Origin: Burkholderia cenocepacia
GTDB taxonomy: Bacteria > Pseudomonadota > Gammaproteobacteria > Burkholderiales > Burkholderiaceae
DNA: 64,000 bases
Assembly: GCF_014211915.1 (NCBI RefSeq)
Contig: NZ_CP060039.1
Span: 2,728,001-2,792,000 of the forward strand
Direction: 5' to 3'
Shown piece after piece: positions 8,805-18,200 of this stretch (positions are counted from its first letter, which is position 1; the number at the start of each line of letters is the position of its first letter). The notes beneath the pieces were generated by a model, which worked only from the letters and a program-made list of their open reading frames with translations, was not told the origin of the DNA and did not search any database. Both the position numbers and the translations under genes were made by a program.

Positions 8805-9155
8805 CGGAGGATCGCGCCCGGAACCGGACGTCGTGTGGTGGCGATGCGGGCACGATAGCACGCGCGACAGCGGCGAACCGGTGCCGCTGTTCGAGCCGTG
8901 CAACTCGAACCGATGCCGATGTATGTCACGTTCCCGCCGAACCGGCATGTCAGCGCGACGCTGCGTGTGCTCGTCGACCGGGGCGCCGGGCTGATGGCGC
9001 AGCATGCGCCGGTTGTGAATCGGCAGCGCGGCGGCCAGAGTTGGCGCGATACGCGCAAGGGCGCGGCGACCTGAACGGCGAGAAAACGAGCGCACATAAA
9101 AAAACCCGCGCAGGTTGCGCGGGTTTCGACAGGCGGACGACCAGATCATCCCGAC
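8805..9155. other. Intergenic region between the ACT-domain gene and allA
   Basis: About 350 bp with no gene I can support. The only clear element is the allA-side terminator at 9098-9126. Confidence 0.5.
9098..9126 (-). terminator. Intrinsic terminator after allA
   Basis: 10-bp perfect stem (AAACCCGCGC at 9102-9111, GCGCGGGTTT at 9117-9126), 5-nt loop. On the minus strand it runs into T7 (A7 at 9098-9104). It closes the puuE-uraD-alc-allA group. Confidence 0.93.
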
Positions 9156-9668
9156 TCAGGCCGTCACCGCATCCAGTGCATCCTCGGTGAGCCACAGCGA
9201 CTCCTGCAGATCCTGCTCGTTCAGGTTCAGGCCGTCGCCGCCGCGATCGACGACGATGAAATCGCTGACGCCGCCCAACGCGATCAGAGGGTGATGCCAC
9301 ACGCCCTTCGCGTAATTGACGCCCTGCCAGCCGCTCGTGACAAATGCACGAATCTTCGCCGGATCGAGATCGCCCGCGGGCGCGACGACGACGAGATACG
9401 GCTGGTCGTTGAGCGGCACGAACGCCTGGCTGCCGAGCGGGTGCCGTTCCAGCATCTTCACTTCGAACGGCAGCGTGCGCGGCTGGCCGCGGAACAGGTT
9501 GACGAGCGTGCGGCCGCCTTCATCGGTCACGTCGACCTTCGCGAGATCGTGAAAGCGGATCGTCGTGCCGAGGTTGATCGGGATCTGCTTCGCCCCTTCC
9601 GTTTCGATCACGTCGCCGAACGGCGCGAAGGCTTCCTTGGTCAGCGGTTCGATGGCAAGCGTCTTCAT
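9156..9668 (-). CDS. allA: Ureidoglycolate lyase
   Basis: Splits ureidoglycolate to glyoxylate and urea, the last step of allantoate breakdown here. The product has 170 residues, with the cupin-like AllA pattern: [52 protein letters not shown], and [21 protein letters not shown]. Its ATG overlaps the stop codon of allantoicase by 4 bp (ATGA), so translation is coupled. It is the last gene of the group before a terminator. Confidence 0.95.
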   Translation of the reverse strand: MKTLAIEPLTKEAFAPFGDVIETEGAKQIPINLGTTIRFHDLAKVDVTDEGGRTLVNLFRGQPRTLPFEVKMLERHPLGSQAFVPLNDQPYLVVVAPAGDLDPAKIRAFVTSGWQGVNYAKGVWHHPLIALGGVSDFIVVDRGGDGLNLNEQDLQESLWLTEDALDAVTA

Positions 9669-10678
9669 TTGTCGAGCGTCCCCCACAGGCGCAGGCGCGA
9701 CACGCCGCCGTCCGGAATGATGTTCAGTCGCACGTGCGTGACGGGGCCGAGCGACGCGATGTCGTGTTCGAAGTAGTGCTGCTTGTCCATCTGCAGCTTC
9801 TGTTCGCCGAGCAGCACCGGCCAGAACATCGATTGCGTGATCAGCGAGCTGTCGGTGCCGCCCGACACATAGGCGGCCTGGATCGAGCACCGATCCGGGT
9901 AATTGCCCTTGAAGAACGCGGTATCGACTTCGATCTTGCGGATCACGCCCGGCTGCGCGAGCGCGATGATCGCCCAGTCGTTGCCCGGTTCGCGGCGGCG
10001 GCGCGTTTCCCAGCCATCGCCCATGTTCACGCCGCGGCCCGGCAGCAGCAGGTTCGATGCGACGCCGAAGTGCTGGTTGTTTGCGGCCACCACGTAACCG
10101 CCGTTTTCCATCGCCGCGAGGTCGAACTGCTCGGTCGCGCTCGCGCCGGCCCAGTCGAGCTGCGGCTGGCCGTACACACGCAGGCGCGCGATGCCGCCGT
10201 CCGGGTAGATGTTCACGCGCAGATGCGTGAACGAGCGTGCATCGTTCGCTTCGACGTAGTGATGGCTGTTGCCCTGCAGCGTCGTCGACGGCACGATCTC
10301 GACCCACTCGGTCGCCTGCGTCGGCGCGCCGTCAGCCACGAACGCGGCCTCGATCGACGCGGCCGGCGGGAAGTTGCCGGTGAAGTGGCTCGTGTCGATG
10401 TCGAAGCCCTTGATCACGCCCGGGCGCGCGAGCTTGACGATGCACCAGTCGTAGCCGGTCGTGCGCTTGCGGCGCGTTTCCCACCCGTCCATCCACTTGC
10501 CGTGGTCGTCGTACTTGCCGGGGATGAAGACGGCCGGCTCGGGGTTCAGCATCCGGTCCTTCGGTGCGAAGAAATCGTCGCTGGCCTCGAGCGCCTGCGC
10601 ACCGAGACGCGGGTCGGCAAGATTCACGTAGCGCCGCGTGAAATCGGGTGCGTTCGGATCGAGAAGCGGAACAGCCAT
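9665..10678 (-). CDS. alc: Allantoicase
   Basis: Hydrolyses allantoate to ureidoglycolate and urea. The 337 residues consist of two tandem copies of the allantoicase jelly-roll repeat: repeat 1 around residues 25-175 ([43 protein letters not shown]) and repeat 2 around 195-335 ([44 protein letters not shown]). Each carries the conserved H/N and RLN..PDGG.(S/A)RLR(V/L)(Y/W)G elements. It is followed directly by allA with a 4-bp overlap and preceded by uraD after 88 bp. Confidence 0.97.
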   Translation of the reverse strand: MAVPLLDPNAPDFTRRYVNLADPRLGAQALEASDDFFAPKDRMLNPEPAVFIPGKYDDHGKWMDGWETRRKRTTGYDWCIVKLARPGVIKGFDIDTSHFTGNFPPAASIEAAFVADGAPTQATEWVEIVPSTTLQGNSHHYVEANDARSFTHLRVNIYPDGGIARLRVYGQPQLDWAGASATEQFDLAAMENGGYVVAANNQHFGVASNLLLPGRGVNMGDGWETRRRREPGNDWAIIALAQPGVIRKIEVDTAFFKGNYPDRCSIQAAYVSGGTDSSLITQSMFWPVLLGEQKLQMDKQHYFEHDIASLGPVTHVRLNIIPDGGVSRLRLWGTLDK

Positions 10679-10766
10679 GATGTTTCCTTGTTTCAGTGAG
10701 ACGATCGGGCCGCCGCGACGCAGCGGGCCGTATTGTGGTGTCAGGCGGCGGTGTCGGGCGGCGGTG

Positions 10767-11288
10767 TCAGGCGTCGATCAGGTCGTCGAGGCGAAAGCGC
10801 GCGATCCGGTAGATCTGGTCGAGGCTCGCGCGCAGCTCCTCGGCGCGCGAATGATTCACGCGCGACTCGAAGTTCGCGATGATGCCGTGGCGGTCATAGC
10901 CGCGCACCGCGAGGATGAACGGGAAGCCGAATTTCTCGCGATACGTGCGGTTCAGCGTCAGCAGCTTGTCGAACTCTTCGTGCGTGCACTGGTCGAGGCC
11001 CGCGCCGCTTTGCTCGCGGGTCGACTCGGCGGTCAGCTCGCCGCGCACGGCGGCCTTGCCGGCCAGTTCCGGGTGAGCGTTGATCAGTGCGAGCTGGCGC
11101 GCTTCGCCGCCGGTTTCCACCGCATTCGACATCGTCTGGTGCAGCGCGTCGATGCTCGCGAACGGCCGTTGGCCCGCGGCGACCTCGGCCACCCACGGCG
11201 AATGTTCGAAGATCCCCGACAGCGCCGCGACAAATGCGCTCGGCGCCATCGTGTTCAGTTGTTCCAACGTGTAGCGCATCGCCTTCAT
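10767..11288 (-). CDS. uraD: OHCU decarboxylase
   Basis: Decarboxylates 2-oxo-4-hydroxy-4-carboxy-5-ureidoimidazoline to (S)-allantoin. The product is 173 residues, the normal size. It has the catalytic HPELAGK motif (His72) and the conserved [20 protein letters not shown] block. The ATG overlaps the puuE stop by 4 bp (ATGA). A second in-frame ATG three codons in is also possible, but coupling favours the first. Confidence 0.96.
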   Translation of the reverse strand: MKAMRYTLEQLNTMAPSAFVAALSGIFEHSPWVAEVAAGQRPFASIDALHQTMSNAVETGGEARQLALINAHPELAGKAAVRGELTAESTREQSGAGLDQCTHEEFDKLLTLNRTYREKFGFPFILAVRGYDRHGIIANFESRVNHSRAEELRASLDQIYRIARFRLDDLIDA

Positions 11289-12238
11289 GCTTTCCCTTCG
11301 TTTCGATGATTGGGCTGATACGGATGATGTTCACGCCAGTGACGCGCGATATCGACACGGCGCGTCACCCATACGCGATCGTGCTTCTCGATGTGATCGA
11401 GGAACCGCTGCAGCCCGCGGAACCGGCCCGGCCGGCCGAGCAGCCGGCAGTGCATGCCGATCGACAGCATCTTCGGCGCTTCGTCGCCCTCCGCGTACAG
11501 CACGTCGAACGCATCGCGCAGATACTGGAAGAAGTGATCGCCGGTATTGAAGCCCTGCGGCGTCGCGAAACGCATGTCGTTCGTGTCGAGCGTGTACGGC
11601 ACGATCAGTTGCGGCGACGTGCGGCCGCCCGACACTTCGACGTCCATCCAGAACGGCAGGTCGTCGCCGTAGTTGTCGGAGTCGTACAGGAAGCCGCCGT
11701 ATTCGGCGACCAGGCGGTGCGTGTTGGGGCTGTCGCGGCCGGTATACCAGCCGAGCGGGCGCTCGCCCGTCACGCGCTCGATCGCTTCCATCCCGAGGCG
11801 CATGTGCTCGGCTTCGAGTTCCGGCGTCATGCTCTGGTAGTGAATCCAGCGCCAGCCGTGGCACGCGATCTCGTGGCCGAGTTCGACGAACGCCCGCGCG
11901 AGCTCCGGATGCCGCTCGATCGCCATGCCGACGCCGAACACCGTCAGCGGCAGCCCGCGCTTCTCGAATTCGCGCAGGATGCGCCACACCCCGGCCCGCG
12001 ACCCGTATTCGTAGATCGACTCCATGCTCATGTGGCGGTCCGGATACGCGGCCGCGCCGACGATTTCGGACAGGAACTGTTCGGAGCCCGGATCGCCGTG
12101 CAGCACGCAGTTCTCGCCGCCCTCCTCGTAATTCAGCACGAATTGCACGGCGACGCGGGCGCGCCCCGGCCAGTTCGCCTGCACGGGATGGCGGCCGTAG
12201 CCGATCAGGTCGCGGGGATAGTTGGGATCGAGTGGCAT
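11285..12238 (-). CDS. puuE: Allantoinase PuuE (polysaccharide-deacetylase fold)
   Basis: Ring-opens allantoin to allantoate. The 317-residue protein belongs to the cofactor-poor PuuE type rather than the amidohydrolase AllB type. It shows the NodB-like domain: VQFVLNYEEGGEN near residue 35, HEIACHGWRWIHYQ near residue 115, and a conserved end (LSIGMHCRLLGRPGRFRGLQRFLDHI). It is translationally coupled to uraD. The 186 bp upstream hold a short tandem repeat, and no good Shine-Dalgarno is visible. Confidence 0.96.
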   Translation of the reverse strand: MPLDPNYPRDLIGYGRHPVQANWPGRARVAVQFVLNYEEGGENCVLHGDPGSEQFLSEIVGAAAYPDRHMSMESIYEYGSRAGVWRILREFEKRGLPLTVFGVGMAIERHPELARAFVELGHEIACHGWRWIHYQSMTPELEAEHMRLGMEAIERVTGERPLGWYTGRDSPNTHRLVAEYGGFLYDSDNYGDDLPFWMDVEVSGGRTSPQLIVPYTLDTNDMRFATPQGFNTGDHFFQYLRDAFDVLYAEGDEAPKMLSIGMHCRLLGRPGRFRGLQRFLDHIEKHDRVWVTRRVDIARHWREHHPYQPNHRNEGKA

Positions 12239-12260
12239 GGTTCGAAGTGCGGCGAAAGCA

Positions 12261-12312
12261 GGCTAAATAAGCGGGCTGAATAAGCGCGCTGAACGAGCGG
12301 GCGCGAATAATG
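12261..12312. repeat. Short 13-bp tandem repeat upstream of puuE
   Basis: Four consecutive 13-bp units at 12261, 12274, 12287 and 12300. The first two are GGCTAAATAAGCG and GGCTGAATAAGCG (one mismatch) and the next two are progressively diverged. The array starts 23 bp upstream of the puuE start codon on the minus strand. Confidence 0.6.
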
Positions 12313-12423
12313 GGTTCGCATCGACCGCGCGGTGCCGGAGGCGGCCGCACCAGCCGATGCGATGACGGCCCAGTGTAGCGAAAACGTTCATACGCGCCCA
12401 TACAGCGGCGCAGATAGTGCATG

Positions 12424-13215
12424 TCAGACGGTGTGTATGTGCGGTTGCGGCAAATTCGTCGGAGGTTCCGCCGCCTCCCCGTCCGGCGGGCTGAAGCGGG
12501 CGAACGCGCCGCCGTAGCGCTTCGGCAGCGGCCGCGCGTAGTCGCCGCGCTTCGCGGTCGCGAGGCGCAGCGCGACGAGCGCCTCGGCCCATTTGACGGC
12601 CGCCGTGACGCCCTCGACCACCGGCGCGCCGATCTGCTGCTCGATCTCGTGCGCGAATTCGGCCATCCCCGCGCAGCCGAGCACGATCGCGTCGGCGCCG
12701 TCCTCATCGAGCGCGCGCCGGCATTCGTCGACGATGATCCGGCGCGCGGCCGAGCCGGGCCGGTCGAGTTCGAGCACCGCGACGTCGGTCGCGCGCACGT
12801 TGCGGCAGAACCGTTTCATCCCGTAGCGTTCCGCGAGGTGCCACGCCATCCCGCAGGTACGCGCGAGCGTCGTGACGACCGAGAAGCCCGGCGCGAGCAC
12901 GCTCGCCGCATGCATCGCGGCCTCGGCGATGCCGATCACCGGCCCGCGCGCGAGCTCGCGCGCCGCATACAGGCCCGGATCGCCGAAACACGCGATCACG
13001 TACGCGTCGCAGCCGTCGCGCTCGCCCTGCGCGATCTCGGCGAGCAGCCCCGGCGTCGCGAGCGCCTCGTCGTAATACCCTTCGATCGACGGCGGCCCCA
13101 TCGGCGGGCTCACGGCCACGATCTCCGTGCCGGCGGCCGCGACCTCGCGCGCGCAGCGGCCCATCGCGTCGGTCATCCGCTGCGTCGTATTCGGATTGAT
13201 CAGTCGGATCTTCAT
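12424..13215 (-). CDS. Asp/Glu/hydantoin racemase family protein, probable allantoin racemase
   Basis: Cofactor-independent racemase of 263 residues with the two catalytic cysteines in typical contexts: Cys76 in YVIACFGDPG and Cys181 in IVLGCAGMAEF. The N-terminal MKIRLINPNTT is the hydantoin racemase hallmark. Lying between an NCS1 permease and puuE, it most likely interconverts allantoin enantiomers so that allantoin from either source can be used; hydantoin racemase is the alternative. The C-terminal ~30 residues (PPDGEAAEPPTNLPQPHIHTV) are an unconserved tail. Confidence 0.88.
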   Translation of the reverse strand: MKIRLINPNTTQRMTDAMGRCAREVAAAGTEIVAVSPPMGPPSIEGYYDEALATPGLLAEIAQGERDGCDAYVIACFGDPGLYAARELARGPVIGIAEAAMHAASVLAPGFSVVTTLARTCGMAWHLAERYGMKRFCRNVRATDVAVLELDRPGSAARRIIVDECRRALDEDGADAIVLGCAGMAEFAHEIEQQIGAPVVEGVTAAVKWAEALVALRLATAKRGDYARPLPKRYGGAFARFSPPDGEAAEPPTNLPQPHIHTV

Positions 13216-13225
13216 CGCATGCTCC

Positions 13226-14710
13226 TTACGCCTTCGCGCTCGCGAGCAGCCGGTAGAACACGAAGCCGAGCCCCGCGCCGATGAACCACGAGAAATTCGC
13301 GAGGGCCTGCCAGCCCGGCACCATCACGCAGATCACCGCGATCACCGCGGCCGGCAGCAGCGCGGCGAGCGCGCGGCGGTTCACGCCGCCCGTGTACCAA
13401 TAGGCGCCGCTTTCCGACATCGTGTACAGGTCGTCGCGCACGAGGCGGCCACGCTTGACGAGGTAGAAGTCGGCGATCAGCACGCCGTACAGCGGGCCGA
13501 TGAACGCGCCGAGCACGTCGAGCGTGTAGTGGATCACGGCCGGGTTGTTGAACAGGTTCCACGGCGTGATGAAGATCGACGCGACGGCGGCGAGCATCCC
13601 GCCTGCGCGCCAGCTGATCAGGCGCGGCGCGACGTTCGAGAAATCGAACGCGGGCGACACGAAGTTCGCGACGATGTTGATGCCGATCGTCGCGATCGTG
13701 AACGTCAGCGCGCCGAGGATCACCGCGGTCGGATGGTCGATGCGGCCGACCGTCGCGACCGGGTCGGTGATCAGTTCGCCGAACACCGGCAGCGTCGCGG
13801 CGGTGGTGATCACCGTGACGAGCGAGAACGCGAGAAAGTTGACCGGCAGCCCCCAGAAATTGCCGCGCTTCACGTCGCCGAACGAGCGGCAGTAGCGTGA
13901 GAAATCGCCGAAGTTCAGCATCGGCCCGGAGAAGTACGACACGACGAGCGACACCGCGGTGATCATCACCGGGATCACTTCCGCGCCGTGATACTTGACG
14001 CCGCCGAGGTTGATGCCGATGTTGCGCCAGCCCGCCCGCCACACCATGTAACCGGCCAGAATGAACATCACGACATAGACGGCCGGGCCCGCGAAGTCGA
14101 TGAACTTCTTGATCGTCTCCATGCCGTTCCAGAACACGAACGCCTGGAGCACCCACAGCAGCATGAAGCCGGCCCAGCCGACCGCCGACAGCCCGAGGAA
14201 GCCGTAGCGATGGACGTCCGCATACGGCAGCCATTGCGGGAAGAATTTCAGCACGACGATCACGAGCGCGCTCGACGCGAGATAAGTCTGGATGCCGTAC
14301 CACGCGATCGCGATCAGCCCGCGGATCACGGCCGGCACGTTCGCGCCGAGCACGCCGAAGGTCGCGCGGCACGCGACCGGGTACGGCACGCCGATCTGCT
14401 GGCTCGGCCGCGCGATCAGGTTGCACAGCGCGTTCACGAGGCCGATACCGACGATCAGCGCGATCAGCACTTGCCAGCTCGTCAGCCCGAGCGCGAACAG
14501 ACTGCCCGCGAACACGTAGCCGCCGACGCTGTGCACGTCCGACATCCAGAACGCGAAGATGTTGTACGAACCCCATGTCTGATTTTTAAGGGGTGCCAAA
14601 TCTTCGTTGTACAGACGTTCGCTGTAACCATCCGGCAGTGCCGGACCGCCGCCCTCGCCGCCTTCTTCCGCCGGATAGGCGCTGTCGTGCGCCACACTGA
14701 ACTGAGCCAT
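13226..14710 (-). CDS. NCS1-family nucleobase/allantoin:cation symporter
   Basis: Inner-membrane permease of 494 residues with twelve hydrophobic segments. Family signatures are visible: LYNEDLAPLKNQTWGSYNIFAFWMSDVHSVGGY at the N-terminus, NALCNLIARPSQQIGVPYPV, GPMLNFGDFSRY and a GPLYGVLIADFYLVKRG end. AAGGAGAA just upstream of ATG 14710 sets the start. It is ten bases ahead of the racemase gene, so the two form a transcription unit. Allantoin (PucI-like) or a related hydantoin is the likely substrate, inferred from context. Confidence 0.92.
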   Translation of the reverse strand: MAQFSVAHDSAYPAEEGGEGGGPALPDGYSERLYNEDLAPLKNQTWGSYNIFAFWMSDVHSVGGYVFAGSLFALGLTSWQVLIALIVGIGLVNALCNLIARPSQQIGVPYPVACRATFGVLGANVPAVIRGLIAIAWYGIQTYLASSALVIVVLKFFPQWLPYADVHRYGFLGLSAVGWAGFMLLWVLQAFVFWNGMETIKKFIDFAGPAVYVVMFILAGYMVWRAGWRNIGINLGGVKYHGAEVIPVMITAVSLVVSYFSGPMLNFGDFSRYCRSFGDVKRGNFWGLPVNFLAFSLVTVITTAATLPVFGELITDPVATVGRIDHPTAVILGALTFTIATIGINIVANFVSPAFDFSNVAPRLISWRAGGMLAAVASIFITPWNLFNNPAVIHYTLDVLGAFIGPLYGVLIADFYLVKRGRLVRDDLYTMSESGAYWYTGGVNRRALAALLPAAVIAVICVMVPGWQALANFSWFIGAGLGFVFYRLLASAKA

Positions 14711-14859
14711 GACTTCTCCTTGACGCGGCCGCCAGGCCGCTCCACCGTCATCGATATCGCTCCGGATCATCGCCCGGAGTCGGACCAGCGGCCCGCGGCA
14801 AACACCGCAGGCCTGCATTGCGCTCGTCGTGTGGCGCGCGGCCGGGTTCGCGTCGCCGC

Positions 14860-15564
14860 TCAGGCGCCGCCGAACACTTCGCGCAAATCGACCTGCCCTT
14901 GCGCGGGCCGGTCCAGCATCTTCAGTTCGACATGCTGCAGGTGGCGCGCCATCAGCGTCACCGCCTGCTTCGGATCGCCCGCCTCCAGCGCGGCGAGGAT
15001 CTCGTCGTGGTCGTCGCACGAGCACGGGCTGCGCCCGTGCGATTCGTACAGCGCCGACATCAGCGTCGAGCGTGCGACGAGCCCTTCGAGGCACTCGCTG
15101 AGCGTCGCATTGCCCATCAGCGTCGCGAGCGCCGTGTGGAATTCGCCCGACAGCCGGATCCATGCCGCGAAGTCGTGCCGCTCGAACGCCTTGCGCTCCT
15201 TGTCGATCAGCGCGGCGACGCCCTTCAGCCGCTTGGCGCCGGGGCCGGTCGCGAGCCGTTCGACCACAGCGAGCTCGATGATCCGGCGCATCTCGAACAC
15301 CTCGTGCACGTCCTGCAGCGTCGGGCTCGCGACGAACGCGCCGCGGTTCGGCTCGAGGTCGACCAGCTTGTCGGTCGCGAGCTGCGCGAGCGCCTGGCGG
15401 ATCGTCCCGCGCTTCACGCCGAACACGTCGCAGAGCTGCGCCTCCGTCAGCTTCGCGCCCGGCGCGAGCCGATGCTCGAGGATCGCGGTGCGAATCCGCT
15501 CGGCGATCGCTTCGGGGCCGGCTGCACCGGACGGAGTGGAATCGGGCTCGTTCATGATCTGCAT
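14860..15564 (-). CDS. GntR family regulator, FadR/FCD subfamily
   Basis: DNA-binding regulator of 234 residues. The N-terminal winged HTH (about residues 18-82) contains TEAQLCDVFGVKRGTIRQALAQLATDKLVDLEPNRGAFVASP. The C-terminal all-helical FCD effector domain has the conserved Asp/His metal-site pattern (EFHTALATLMGN, HDEILAALEAGD, MARHLQHVELKM). It lies 149 bp upstream of the permease gene on the same strand and is the probable regulator of the allantoin genes. A palindrome over its own promoter suggests autoregulation. An ATG three codons downstream is an alternative start. Confidence 0.93.
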   Translation of the reverse strand: MQIMNEPDSTPSGAAGPEAIAERIRTAILEHRLAPGAKLTEAQLCDVFGVKRGTIRQALAQLATDKLVDLEPNRGAFVASPTLQDVHEVFEMRRIIELAVVERLATGPGAKRLKGVAALIDKERKAFERHDFAAWIRLSGEFHTALATLMGNATLSECLEGLVARSTLMSALYESHGRSPCSCDDHDEILAALEAGDPKQAVTLMARHLQHVELKMLDRPAQGQVDLREVFGGA

Positions 15565-15579
15565 CGTGTGATGGTCCTC

Positions 15580-15611
15580 ATCCTAGGGCGGACATAAAGA
15601 TTGTCAACAAT
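15580..15611 (-). promoter_or_regulatory. Promoter of the FCD regulator with overlapping operator
   Basis: On the minus strand, TTGACA (15607-15602), a 16-nt spacer and TAGGAT (15585-15580) form a good sigma-70 promoter. The palindrome ATTGT-CA-ACAAT (15600-15611) covers the -35 and resembles the TNGTNNNACNA pattern known for FadR-type GntR regulators. Confidence 0.6.
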
Positions 15612-15741
15612 TCTTTTGCGGCATCTCGCACAATCGGCGTGCACCAGCCTGTTCTCATTCGGTGCAATGCGCACGAAATCCATGCACGGCAAGCCAGACG
15701 GGCAAGAGGGAGGCACTTCTGGACGTATACCCTCCCGGTCA

Positions 15742-15755
15742 TTTTGTTGACAAAA
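15742..15755. promoter_or_regulatory. Second GntR/FCD-type palindrome
   Basis: TTTTGT-TG-ACAAAA is a perfect 6-bp-arm palindrome with the same TTGT..ACAA core as the site at 15600-15611, about 143 bp away. This spacing would permit looping by one regulator dimer pair. The interval 15565-15884 holds no gene I can support. Confidence 0.5.
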
Positions 15756-15828
15756 ATGGTGCACATCCGGGCGAAAATCGTGTCGACATCGACGAAAAAT
15801 ATGGACCGTTAGTTGCGCACTTACATAA

Positions 15829-15854
15829 AGAAAAAGGCGGGGAGCCCCGCCTTT
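15829..15854 (-). terminator. Intrinsic terminator after the LD-carboxypeptidase gene
   Basis: AAAGGCGGGG (15833-15842) and CCCCGCCTTT (15845-15854) form the stem; on the minus strand it ends in a T-tract from A7 at 15829-15835. The two-base centre means the real loop opens by a pair or two. Confidence 0.8.
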
Positions 15855-15884
15855 CGATCGATCGCGCCGGCGCCGGCGCCGGCA

Positions 15885-16823
15885 TCAGCCGAGATGCGGA
15901 TAGTCCGACAGCGTGAGCCGGAACCCGTGCGCGTTCGCGACCAACTGCGCCTGTGCGCCGAACGGCAGCGTCAGCAGGTCGGGCACATGGCCGAACTGGA
16001 GCCCGGTGACGACCGGAATCCCGACCACCGCGCGCACCTGTTCGATCATCGCCTGCATGTCGTAGCCGTTGTCGTACTCGAACGGCCGCGCGCCGGTGAA
16101 CTGGCCGAGCACGAGCGCCTGCTGCCGCGCAAGCAGCCCCGACAGGTGCAGTTGATAGATCATCCGCTCGATCCGGAATGGCTGCTCGTTGACGTCTTCG
16201 ATGAACAGGATGCCGCCCTCGATGTCGGGCATGTACGGCGTGCCGACCAGCGACGTGAGGATCGCGAGGTTGCCGCCCCACAGCGTGCCCGTCACGTTCG
16301 CCGTCTGCACCTGCGGTGCATCGGCGACGATCGTCGTGCCGGGCTGCGTCAGCGTCTGCCAGAAATGCTGCATCGTGAAGTCGCTGGGCGTTTCCGCGCC
16401 GAAATCCGCCGACAGCATCGGACCGCCGAACGTCTTGATGCGCGCCTTCGCGTACAGCGCCAGCTGGATCGCCGTGAAATCGCTGTGACCGACGAGCGCG
16501 ATCGGCTGGTCGCGCAGCCGGCGTTCGAGCCCGCGATAGTCGAGCCCGTGCAGGATGCGCGCGGCGCCGTAGCCGCCGCGCACCGCGAGCGCGATGTCCG
16601 GCAGCGGCCGCCCGGGATCGGCGAGGCGGTTCAGGTCGCCTGCCCGTTCGCCGTCGGTGCCGCCGAAACGCTGGAAGCGCCGCTGCGTCGCCTCGATGTT
16701 CTCGATGCGCTGCTGCGCGGTGCTGAGGCGCTCGAGCGCGCGGTTGATCGCGTCGGGGTCGTGCGGATAGCCGGACGGAGCCAGCAGGCGGATGGTGTAG
16801 GACGCGGCGGGCTGGAAGGACAT
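15885..16823 (-). CDS. ldcA: LD-carboxypeptidase, peptidase S66 family
   Basis: Cytoplasmic serine peptidase that trims the terminal D-Ala from murein tetrapeptides during recycling. The S66 catalytic triad contexts are visible: the nucleophile Ser in LVGHSDFTAI, the Glu in ILFIEDVNEQPFRIERM, and the His in LQFGHVPDLLTLPFG. AVRGGYGAARIL precedes the nucleophile as in the family. The product is about 312 residues from MSFQPAASY; an ATG eight codons upstream (16847) is the alternative start. MccF-type microcin immunity peptidases share the fold, but this length and context fit LdcA. Confidence 0.92.
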   Translation of the reverse strand: MSFQPAASYTIRLLAPSGYPHDPDAINRALERLSTAQQRIENIEATQRRFQRFGGTDGERAGDLNRLADPGRPLPDIALAVRGGYGAARILHGLDYRGLERRLRDQPIALVGHSDFTAIQLALYAKARIKTFGGPMLSADFGAETPSDFTMQHFWQTLTQPGTTIVADAPQVQTANVTGTLWGGNLAILTSLVGTPYMPDIEGGILFIEDVNEQPFRIERMIYQLHLSGLLARQQALVLGQFTGARPFEYDNGYDMQAMIEQVRAVVGIPVVTGLQFGHVPDLLTLPFGAQAQLVANAHGFRLTLSDYPHLG

Positions 16824-16926
16824 GGCGAAAGGTATCGGGGTCGTCAAACCTGCTTAGAGGGTCCGAACCGGGTCCGGTTCACGAAAAGCGTGCACGCCCG
16901 GGACGCCGGGCGCGGCAAGAGGTGGC

Positions 16927-17921
<995 letters not shown>

Positions 17922-17950
17922 CAGTCAATCGGAACAATGCGGCAGGCCGA

Positions 17951-17979
17951 ATTCTAGCAGGGTGACGCCGGTATGACAG
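17951..17979 (-). promoter_or_regulatory. Promoter candidate for DUF1992-tadA
   Basis: On the minus strand, CTGTCA (17979-17974), a 17-nt spacer and TAGAAT (17956-17951), about 30 bp before the DUF1992 start. The rest of 17922-18200 shows nothing I can name. Confidence 0.45.
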
Positions 17980-18200
17980 GCCCTTCGAATACATGCTCGA
18001 TATTGTATTTTTAGGGGCCGAATCGCGGCGCATGCGCGCCGATCGCCGTCAGTTGCCGCTCTGCTGCGCCGCAGCAGGCTGAGCGCCGGTTGGACGCCTC
18101 CAGACGGAGGCGAGGTCCGGGCCATTTATTTATCCACGACGATCCAGCAGGCGCCTGCCGACCCGGCGAAAACGCCAGCCGCCCTGCTTCCGTTGCCCGC

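Noticed and set aside
17958..18200. Possible small RNA or tRNA-like sequence
   Set aside because: Looked for cloverleaf or terminator-closed hairpins; only AT-rich patches and no consistent structure were found.
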